A stretch of DNA of 64,000 nt from Nectonema munidae (Eukaryota > Nematomorpha > Nectonematoida > Nectonematidae): contig JAUIRK010000129.1 in NCBI GenBank assembly GCA_030549495.1, positions 62,001 to 126,000 of the forward strand, written 5' to 3'. The translations under genes were made by a program, and so were the position numbers. The notes beneath the pieces are model-generated. The model worked only from the letters and a program-made list of their open reading frames with translations, was not told where the DNA came from and ran no database searches. Shown one piece after another: positions 55,377-64,000 of the stretch; the stretch's first letter is position 1; every line of letters begins with the position of its first letter.

Positions 55377-57537
55377 ATATGAAAAAGTATTAGAGAAGGG
55401 TTTAATCTGAAAATGTTATAATCAATTGTAACTGTATAAGAGTTTATAAAAACGTTTGTAAGTTTGGTCTATTTTAATCTCATAAATGGCTGGTTCCGAA
55501 CGCCTCCTTAAAGTCCTAATGATGCAGGATTGGTGATAGTCAACCTGTTTTAAGTGTTCTCACAGCGCTGGTCATGCCGAATGTCCCGGCTTAACGAACC
55601 ACTTTTTAATGGCGAATCCTTTTGTAAAGAGCTTTCATATTTAAAGGGAAAAATCATATCGCGTCTAAGAAAAATTAATTAATTTTTTCATTTAAAGAGA
55701 TATCTGTTATTTCCTTTGCAAGATGCATTCGATTAGCCTTGCTACTTCCTTCTGTCATGCGTTCCAGGATAAGCGTGAGAGTGAATAAGAAGTTTTTTAA
55801 TTGATTACTTCTTACTCACGCGCCTTCATATCTCTTGTTTGCGTCAACTTTGAAGAGTGTAATTAAAATATCAGCAGAGAGCAGTACTCCTTAAATAATT
55901 GAGACAATATGCTTCTATCACTCCATTTTTAAATGCCTCGTCTTTATTTGATTTTGAAGTTTGCAACTCCGATATATATATCAGTTCAATCGTACTTATC
56001 ATGAAAGTTTTCAATTAGTCCATTTCTAAGGATTTAAATTAAACGTCTCTCGATGCGGCCCGGCAACTCCTATGCTTTTGTTTAAGAATTTCGTAGTAAA
56101 ATACAGTTTAGTAGCAAGTGATATTTCGGAACAAGTGATCCATTGTCGACTGTAGTGAACTGAGCTGTGGAGTCGGTTTTTTAGGTATTTAAAAAATGAA
56201 AGCTTAATTTTGTAAGCGTGTTGAGCTTTAGTCAAAACCGGAAATAAGAGCTTTGAATATTTATTTTTCTAGTATTTGTATTCAGGTGAGAATTTTAGCT
56301 TCTCTTATATAACTACCTAATTTTTATTATAAGCTTACATTTGATAGCGACAATCCAAAGTTTACTAATATGTGATAAGTATAAAATATAGTAATATAAA
56401 TGTAACTTAAAATCACGATGTTATCTAAGTAAAGTCTCAAACAAAATTTACAAAAGCAATACTGTTTTTCACTATTGAACCAAGTGGTAGAATGTGGTCG
56501 CCAGAGCATTACCTCCTAATCGTAAAAATCTTTGCATTCTTAAAGGTTTTTTTTTAAAAAAGGGGAAAAAAGCTTTCGCTTCAAGGATTTTCTCCAGATT
56601 TCAGTTACATAAATAATAGTACTATAATAATAAATGTCAAGTTTCCTAAAAAGTAATTTTCAAATCAAGATTTTAAATTGGATTTCTGCATTTGAAAAAA
56701 ATTTCAACAGTTATTAATATTTAAAAATGGACGTATTTTCCGCCACACTTTATATAGTGTGTAGGTATATTTCCCGAGCCAAATACACACAGGAGTAATA
56801 TTTTCAATGTTTCCGCCTCCGTTTTGATTTATATAAATTCATTGCCTTTTAAGCCCTAGTTCTAAATCTTTTTTTTTACCTTAAAATGAAACTAAGCTAT
56901 TGCGAAATTAATCATATTTTCAATAAACTTCTCTTACGTTCAAAGCCTATTTTGTGCGAATGGATCTAGCTGCTTAAATTGTAATTCGTATTCTACTGTT
57001 ATCATGTTTTGTTTTTAAAGTTTTTTTATGCATATTATCAAAGAATCTCCTCAGGGTATATCAGCGTCATATCCCCGAGGATATTCTACCTGCGCGCAAA
57101 AGGATTTCTATTGAGGCGTAACAAAGTTTGTCTTTCAATAAACTTGAAGTTCAAAACATTTGACTGAAGTTGAAATGTTATATAAGAATTTATACTTCAA
57201 CTTTTTATGTAAGGAGCTTTGGACTCCCAAATGCATTTTTAAATACTGCGTTTTATTGCGTACTTCAAAATTGGAACCCCTGCCTCTAAATAAGTTCTGG
57301 TTCTGAAACTCTATGCCCTCGCAAAGTTAAAAATTGCGTTCATTGTTATCAAAGCCATCTTTTCTTCTCTTTGAAAATGTGAAGTGGATGGATGATGAGA
57401 TGTTTTGTCCTTTTATATTGGCGTTTTGCACAATAATACATCCACGTGTGAAAAGGCTTTCAATTCTCTTTCACATTCCTTCTGAAGTTTCCCTTGTTCT
57501 TTTTTTCCTCTTTCACCTTTTCACGCACAATACATGC

Positions 57538-57557
57538 GTGTGTGTGTGTGTGTGTGT
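57538..57557 (+). repeat. GT microsatellite
   Basis: Ten GT units. Confidence 0.9.
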
Positions 57558-58269
57558 CGATTTATGAACTTTTATTTTTAAGCTAACACTATTGTTCTGG
57601 TATATATACCTATTCATATTTTCTGAGAAGCTTATATGTTGAGCATCACACTACATTCATGGTGTAATTGCGCTTCATCACCTCATAATTGACATTTTAT
57701 TCAAATTATTTTATAAATTTTATCATGGCACATGTTGGAAAAAGGTGTCATCGTGTTTCATTGGATGAGCCTATTCGCATATTTCAACGAAAAAAATTAA
57801 GTCATATAAATTTGTCACATAAGTCATATAAAGAAACGTAGGCAGAAATATCACAAGTTTTTTTAAGTTAAAGAAAAAAGCAATTTTGTGTAGGCATATG
57901 ATCGACTCTTCTTTAGTCGAATGTGAAAGCGAAGAAGCCGTTTTTTTAAAAGTACTTGGAGTAGGAGTAGGATTTTTATAAGGACTGGAATTTTGATATT
58001 TTTCCTCTGACCCCCCCCAACCCTGTTAATAATAAAAACAATTTTTCATTAAAAAAATTATTGATTTATTTATGCTCCCATGTCACTGACAGGAGTAGTT
58101 ATCAATGAAAAACGATACGAAGTTGGTTAAGAAATGATCATTTTCATTCATGAAAATACTTGATAAAAATGTGTTCCTCTATGAGCATCCGTAGATCTAT
58201 AATAATGCCGGTATCGAGAAAAAATGACTTTTTTTAATTTATCTTCTGCCATAACTGAACAAATGATAG

Positions 58270-58348
58270 GGATTGCCGAATTGGAAATCCAACCCAGCAT
58301 GATGGGTTCTAAGGATAAGAGTTTCCACCATTACGCCACTGCCTACGA
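58270..58348 (-). repeat. tRNA-like SINE scrap
   Basis: On the minus strand AGTGGCGTAATGGTGG resembles an A-box region and GGTTGGATTTCC a worn B box about 35 bases later. No tail or duplication is visible, and no cloverleaf fits. Confidence 0.3.
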
Positions 58349-58696
58349 ATACTTATTATAAATCTTTTAAAGACCCCTCCTATAGTTGTCAAAAATTTAT
58401 ATTTTGTGTATTTTTATGAATAAGAGTTTTAATGTTCTATATTATTTGAACTCTCGCTTCCCCAAAATTTTGAATGACCGTGCCTGAACTACACTCCGAA
58501 GGGACAAAGACGAGTCTGAATGATTTTAGTTTTACTTCTATTTATTTATTTGATACAATTATTGTTTTAGATTCTTAATTTGCAAAATATTTTTCTTGAA
58601 TTAATCTCTCGTCAGCTTTTTGCCTTGTCTTCTGGTTCATTGTGAAAATTATTCATCCGTACTTCGATAATCATCATCCTTCCCCGATATTTTACG

Positions 58697-60845
58697 ATGT
58701 CTTCAGAGCCTACTGAATACTATCAAGTCCTTGGCCTTGCAAAAGGAGCAACTTCAGACGAAATTAAGAAGGCGTAAATTAAGTTTTCATATAATTATTA
58801 AATAATAATTTTTTGTCCCCAAGGCAGGTTTTAAGCGCGTGTGACTACTCACTTTATCAACTTGGACGCGGCCCAAGCCGCGAAAGTTATACTATTTTGC
58901 CTTTTTGTATTCTATGAGCTAACTATAGAAAATCAAATTGTTAAAACTATTTTGAAAAATTTTGCAAATAAAAAAGCTATCTATGTCTTTTTTTTTTTTA
59001 AAAATATAAGCCTACAATAAACCGTATGTTTATATCAAATTTTTTGTATATCATATATTGTGCTTCCGCTAAGAATCAAGATTTTTCATTTGCAATGGCT
59101 AGATTTCGACAGCGACCGGCATATACGTATGGGAGCCTTTTATATCTGCTTTAGGAGTAACGTTTCAAAAATTTTCAAGATCCCAGTATTTTTGTTTCTG
59201 ATACACAATGTTTGGTGCTATTAGTGTGCCGCTTGAATGAAAATTGATATGCATATTAATATTAGCTACAGCTACGTCTATATGCATATATGTTTTGGTT
59301 TGTACGCTTCTAAAAAAATTTTAGGTACACTTAAAATGGTCCATGATCTTAAACTTAATATTTTTGCATCGTGGCCCTTACTAAAAGGACGATTTTTCGG
59401 TGATAGAGCGTCGGAAAGTTAACGAACAGAATAATCAGACGATATATAATGTAAAGCAGAAGATTTGGATTTGATAAACGCAGCCGATTTTATTTTTGTA
59501 AAGTCGACTCTGGGCGTTAACGGGTTAATACCTTTATTTACTCATTTTATTTCTTCGTTAAATACCAGCATACTGTATGAAAAAACGAGATAATTTTTAC
59601 TCTTGTAGAGTAGGTTATTTAATTGGCCCCAGCAATTCTTAACACCGGCTCTGTTGACCCCACATGATTGAATGATGGATCAAATACGATTCGAGTTTAG
59701 AAGAACTAAGCCTCTTCTAATCTCTACTGAAATGTACGAAAAAAAATTGGCTCCTTAACTGGAATGTAAAAAACTAGTATTCTGTAAAGATCAGACAAAT
59801 GTCCATAGTGAAGAATACTCATAAAAAGTTTATATATACTGTATATTCTGGTGTATAACCTGACACATTTCGCTTTATAACTCGACCCCATATTTAATTC
59901 TTTGATGAGGAGAATTTTTAAGACTAATTGTCTGCTTTCATTTTCTATGCAATTTTATGTAATGAAATAATACGTCCCAAAAAATGAAATTCGCCTGGTT
60001 TAAATATATAAAATTCGGAAGCAAAGGGTCATTTTTGAAATTCTGCTACTTAAAGGGGTAACCCTTCCAGGCACAATCTAACACCACTGTCCCATAAAAT
60101 AAAAATCGTTTTTGAAAAGAAAAAGGCATGCGATTAAATTTAGAAAAATTATGCCTGAAAGGGTTGAAAAGCAAATTTTGATTCATTCCTCAACATTTTT
60201 AATTTGTTTGTTATGAAAACGCCAAATCCATCTACTATTTTGTGAAATTCTTCTAGCAACAAGAATAAAATGGATTCTTTCACGAACCATGTGACGACAG
60301 TGACATGCTCCAAGATATGAAATTCGCTTGCTTCCAGTACATAAACTAATTAATAACATAATTGATTATTTAAAAATGTTATGTTTTAGAGTATCTTTAA
60401 AAGAAATATCGCTTCTTCTTTTTCAATATTTTTAATTATTTAGAAAATTTCTAAAAGTATTTATAAATAGAAATGCGTATACAAAATATCAAAAACGAAA
60501 AAATGCTTTAGGCTAAAAATAAAGTTTTACATTCGTTGTTATTGAGTACAAAATTAGCCATAACATTTTTCGAATAGCAGCGTTCTCCATAATAAGCCAT
60601 TATTTTGGCGCATGTTTACACCCCTTATAAAACTCCATTTTTGTTTCACTGAAATTTACTTTTGATATTTTTAAGTTTCATTCCGATAATTATTTTTTTA
60701 TTTCGAATGCGCTTTCATATATTTTTTATTCATAGTTATCGAAAACTTGCTCTTTTATGGCATCCCGACAAAAATCTCAATAACAAAGAATATGCTGAGA
60801 AAAAGTTTAAAGAAATTTCAGAAGCTTACGACGTTTTATCTGATT
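58697..60845 (+). CDS. DnaJ/Hsp40 co-chaperone (DNAJB2/B6-like), exons 1-2
   Basis: Exon 1 (58697-58773) starts [17 protein letters not shown] and ends after ...DEIKKA; the donor is GTAAAT at 58774. Exon 2 (60736-60845) follows a CATAG acceptor and continues in phase with [18 protein letters not shown], then [17 protein letters not shown]; a GTATTT donor follows at 60846. Joined, they form a complete J-domain front (helices I-IV) with the HPD catalytic tripeptide at residues 35-37. The NKE.AEKKFK spacing is closest to DNAJB2/B6-type (Mrj) proteins. J-proteins recruit Hsp70 and stimulate its ATPase to deliver clients. The start is chosen because it sits right before the J domain, as in that family. 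Later exons (Gly/Phe region and client-binding part) were not found and must lie beyond 64000 or be too short to recognise. The 1962-bp intron contains TTAA MITEs. Confidence 0.9.
59419..59528 (-). mobile_element. TTAA-type MITE in DnaJ intron 1, 110 bp
   Basis: TTAA at 59419-59422 and 59525-59528. The reverse complement has CGTTAACGCCCAGAGTCGAC, two AAATCGGCTGC/TCTTCTGCTTTACA-type repeats, and ends TCTGATTATTCTGTTCG. It is the same subfamily as 5229-5344 and 18677-18815, in the opposite orientation. Confidence 0.7.
59926..60030. mobile_element. TTAA MITE subfamily B core, inverted double copy
   Basis: GTCTGCTTTCATTTTCTATG followed by ATTTTATGT matches the core at 51750 and 55270. Immediately after, CCAAAAAATGAAATTCGCC and ATATATAAAATTC are the same core in inverse. 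The outer ends are unclear. Confidence 0.45.
60058..60167. mobile_element. piggyBac-like MITE in DnaJ intron 1, 110 bp
   Basis: The left end, ACCCTTCCAGGCA, and right end, TGCCTGAAAGGGT, are inverted. The flanking TTAA copies are worn (GTAA and TTGA). It is a third tip variant of the CCCTTT/AAAGGG group. Confidence 0.55.
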
Positions 60846-62429
60846 GTATTTTTTAATTATTTATATTCAATATAAATCCTAGTTTTTCTATCAATGCCGA
60901 CACTGATCCTAAACGACACCAGTGCTAAGAAAACATTTTTAAATCATTTTATGTAGTTTTTAAACATAAAAGTCTCATAACATTTATTAAAAAATAAAAA
61001 ACCTCAAAGTGTAAAGTTAGATATAAAATTTTAATGTAAAAATATGGTGTTTTTTCCTCATGGTTCATTCTAATTTGTTTCTTCTAGGAGTGTGTAAACT
61101 TGTCCACCATAACTAGTGGGACAAGGTAAAATAAAATTCACATACTTTGTTGTAAAGTAGAAATATTGATATTCAAAAAATGAAGGAAAATTGGTTGACT
61201 CTCCTTTTTCTGAATGCATGATCCTACGGCAAGTGGAAATATGATTCATATCATTCCATCACTCTTCAAAACCTTAAATTATGTCAGTATTTGTAAATTG
61301 CTCAAAAAGAGAATTTTTCACTTCGAAAATCTGATAGAGTTAGAAGACCCATGAAAAGACTCCAAATAAAGGCGTGATTTATTCCTTTTCTGAGGAGAGG
61401 AATGATGTGAACTTTTTTGTATTATAGATAGCTAACGGCTATCACCTCACTTAATGTTAAATAAACTTCTTTTCGTCTTACCTCACACATAAACGATTTT
61501 TTCACTTGAAAAATGCGAAGAATTTCCTTTCAACTATTTATCTCTTGGATTCTTCGCTCTCAAGATGAAACAAAACCAATGTGTTTCTTTGCTTTGAAAC
61601 GTTATCAAATGATAGCATGAAACCAACCAAACTTAACAAACACCTTGAAACAAAGCAGAAAAAGACGGAAAAAGTATACTCTCGATTACTTCAAATAACT
61701 TGGACATGCTTTTCAAAGAAGAAAAATGTGCAAGCTTTTTAAACAAAAAAGGTGCAAAACAAAGCTTATAAAATTTGAAGGATAATAAAACTGGGATGCG
61801 GCATGAATGAGACTGTAATCTTACCTGTATTTTACTTTTTATTTAAAATGTTGAAATTTATTTCTGTGAGTAATTTGACTAGTGTTTCTAACACTTTTTA
61901 CTGTGAAACCCCCAAAAATCTGATGGACCGGCCGCTATAAGCGCTTAAGATTAGGGCCTATTTAATCTTGCAATACAAAATATGTTCATAGAGGCCGAAA
62001 TTTGTGTGTATCTTGAACAAACAAAATCAAATTTATTGTCTTTGGAACGTAGATGAAATATTCCCTTTTTCTTGCCTAATAATCCTGGATTCTGCTTTAA
62101 GCTTTCATAATATTTTGACACTGAACATTTCTCGGCAAAGTGATTCTAGTTTCAATCAATATCCAAGCTAGACTTTTCCTAATTGTTCTAAAAATATTCT
62201 TCTTTTATGTTTACAGTTTTTCATCCATCTAGAATTTATCCTTGTATACACAATGTATGCATTCAATGCTGAAATATCCAAAATATTTCCAAATATTACC
62301 ATGTGCCTGGATTTGTTTTCCTGCCTACCGTGTAATTTGAACACATTTGCTCAAAAGTGTCAACTCCACCTTTTGTTTAATTGTAGTCTACAATAAATTG
62401 AGTAAGTTTTTGCTTGTAGTCTACAGTAA
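60846..62429. other. AT-rich stretch, nothing recognised (possible DnaJ intron 2)
   Basis: If the DnaJ gene continues to the right, this is intronic. No J-protein exon (for example a YD..G or Gly/Phe-rich segment) was seen. GTGTTTCTAACACTTTTTACTG at 61883 may be a worn hAT end. GTAGTCTACARTAAATT is duplicated at 62383 and 62417. Confidence 0.4.
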
Positions 62430-63250
62430 ATTCCGATGATACATGCTTTGCATAACAACACATTTATTTTTCTCCAGGATATAAGAAACGATAGTAAAAT
62501 CATGTGTGAAACAAAATATAGAACTATACAGTGATATTATTTGCACATGCGAAGTTGACTCGAAGAGAAGTTTTATTTTTCTTATTGTTGAAATGGATGT
62601 TATCTGGTGTTTTTGAAAAGAGATTTTCACTCAACAAAAATGACACAAAAAAGTTATATGTATTGTGTCCCTCCAAGCCTTTACATAGGTCTAGAACGAC
62701 TTTTGCAGCTACCTTTTTTTCAACTTTTGAGTTTTTTCTGCTTTCCAAGATATGGACGATATCTTCTAAACATAATTCCTCTCATTATCACAGATAAGGT
62801 AAAATTTTATTTCATATTTAGTCGACTTATTTGGCATATATTGCCAGAGAGGATATTTGCGTTTGTAATTTCTGAACTGTTCATCAATTGTAAGAAAAAA
62901 ATTTGGATTGAGAAGTTCTTGTGGAATCGCTTTCTATTCCTCCCAAACGTGTCTCAATTTTCCCTTCTCAAATTTCTTGTAGAAGCATCATCAAATCTTA
63001 AAAAACTTGTAAACATTTCAAACCTTTTCTTTGACATTAATGCTGATAAAATACTTCTTCCATTTTTCGGATGCCAACGACTCTTCGTTGGCTCATTTTT
63101 AGATCGATAAACACCGGCTAATAACAAGAACTCCGAAGTAGGCTTTTAATTCTTTCTCATTGAAGTTTTTCCATTCATTTTTGAATTTTATAAAATCTTT
63201 AGTATTTGAAGACTTTATGATGTAATTTATGTTTTGAAGATCAATAAACT
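62430..63250 (-). pseudogene. Second piggyBac transposase fossil
   Basis: Reading the minus strand from about 63250: EWKNFNEKELKAYFGVLVI, then GVYRSKNEPTKSRWHPKNGR, ILSALMSKKRFEMFTSFLRF and DDASTRN. These match the N-terminal half of the piggyBac DDE domain (..LKAFFGLLILAGVYRSKNE....W....GR.I....MS..RF......RFDD..TR). Further on are RGIMFRRYRPYLGKQKK (the R..FR.Y.P.KP.K position) and VVLDLCKGLEGHNTYNFFVS with LLSENLFSKTPDNI and NKTSLRVNF (the VV..L...L.G.......FF.S..L...L segment). The region of the first catalytic Asp is poorly preserved, and stops and register changes are many. Its lineage differs from that of 7260-8717. The long plus-strand frame at 62607-63110 is only its shadow. Confidence 0.8.
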
Positions 63251-64000
63251 TATATAATTCATAAAATAAGAGCTGTATGTCAATATTTGATTCACTATAA
63301 TTGTCTTGAATATTTTTTTATTTTTAATATAATTCAACAGAGTACATGAGTAATTTTTGAAATTCTATATCAAATATGTGCTTGTATTTTTTCAAGCAAT
63401 TCTTTAAGTTGCTATTTTAGAAATTTGGAAAGTTAGAAGTTTTTGAGATGGGATAAAAAGTAGATTAAATAGAATAGAAATCAAGCCGTATTCATAGTTT
63501 TACTTTTTTTGGCTTCAAATGGACCCAAAGTGGGCACAAGATTTATTTATGTTAAAGCTTAGTACATCACCACAATAAAAGTTTCCATGACCACGAAGTC
63601 ATACAAGATATGAGTGTGTCTTTAACATTTCAAATTCTCGCTGGACCCCTTGTATTTCGAATTTTATTGTGGAAGCATCGCGATATCTGGATGGTAAACC
63701 CCGAATAAGACAGTTTCAAGAAGGATTTACGAAATGACTTAAAACACTTAATGAAAAAACAGTTGATATTACTTTTTCAACAAAAAATTCTGTTCTTCGT
63801 CTTTGATAAAATATAGTCTGTGGTAGGGGGTCTTTTTCGAGTGAGGCATTTTTTTAAAGAATTTAGTTGTTGGGTCAAGAGTTTTCCATTGAATATACTA
63901 CTATGGAAATATCTATAGAATAGTTATAAACATAAGAAAACGTTCAAGCGAAATATATATTATCATTTAAACTTTGAAACATTCGATAAATTGTTCTCAC
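63251..64000. other. AT-rich stretch to window end, nothing recognised
   Basis: No terminal repeat of the piggyBac fossil and no exon was found. A readable stretch around 63618-63700 (FQILAGPLVFRILLWKHRD) has no family match. Confidence 0.4.

Larger units (their letters stand above)
55377..58696. other. Unassigned stretch upstream of the DnaJ gene
   Basis: No exon is recognised. A GT microsatellite lies at 57538-57557 and a tRNA-like scrap at 58270-58348. GGAGTAGGAGTAGG...CCAACCCTG at 57958-58025 belongs to the repeat named at 45082. The promoter of the DnaJ gene should lie in the last few hundred bases, but no TATA or initiator can be assigned with confidence in this AT-rich DNA. Confidence 0.4.

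Noticed and set aside
55540-55620. Possible zinc knuckle (CFKCSHSAGHAEC)
   Set aside because: Spacing does not fit CX2CX4HX4C and stops lie immediately upstream; probably chance.
56455-56520. tRNA-like sequence on the minus strand (GGTAATGCTCTGG ... TTGGTTCAATA)
   Set aside because: Box spacing and B box are too weak, with no tail or sister copy.
62607-63110. 167-codon plus-strand open frame, the second longest uninterrupted frame outside LINEs and MULEs
   Set aside because: No domain, and it is antisense to recognisable piggyBac transposase motifs, which explain the open composition.

Overview
The window is AT-rich animal DNA, most likely from an arthropod. The load of hAT, MULE, piggyBac and RTE elements suggests a crustacean such as a copepod, but no host gene settles the species. 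Only one host gene is clear: the first two exons of a DnaJ/Hsp40 gene near the right end (exon 1 at 58697-58773, exon 2 at 60736-60845). The rest is intergenic or intronic DNA built from several generations of transposable elements. I saw no rRNA or functional tRNA genes, no CRISPR array and no recognisable LTR retroelement.

Left third (1-16.7 kb). A foldback-type MULE DNA transposon (1846-4630) encodes a FLYWCH zinc-finger transposase. Each of its inverted ends is nine tandem copies of a 15-16 bp unit. It lies between 9-bp target duplications (CATCCCTGC) and sits inside an older short repeat that recurs at 10951 and 49493. Next come a decayed piggyBac transposase gene (7260-8717), TTAA-flanked piggyBac-type MITEs, a 399-bp hAT deletion derivative with a perfect 8-bp duplication (11851-12249), and a 5'-truncated RTE-type LINE with a perfect 15-bp duplication (14147-16643).

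Middle (21.9-41 kb). Two damaged copies of one C-rich, G-poor LINE family with RNase H lie in the same orientation (25.3-31.5 kb and 36.7-41.1 kb). The first lost its endonuclease region and was later split by a second MULE whose transposase gene has small introns. The second was split by a 395-bp MITE. Between them are a diverged RTE fragment and a reverse-strand fossil of a multicopy family I cannot name, itself interrupted by a hAT.

Right third (42-64 kb). This part holds several hAT-type short elements, a 492-bp composite retroposon that shares the 3' tail of the RTE LINE (43249-43740), a head-to-head pair of TTAA MITEs (45175-45478), a hAT transposase fossil with an insertion, tRNA-like SINEs, a tandem repeat of about 147 bp, and a hAT-type MITE whose insertion site exists empty elsewhere in the window. 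The DnaJ gene follows, its 2-kb first intron invaded by TTAA MITEs, and then a second piggyBac fossil.

The transposases explain the small elements. The piggyBac remnants are plausible relatives of the source for the TTAA MITEs, the hAT remnants for the elements with 8-bp duplications, and the RTE LINE for the composite retroposon.
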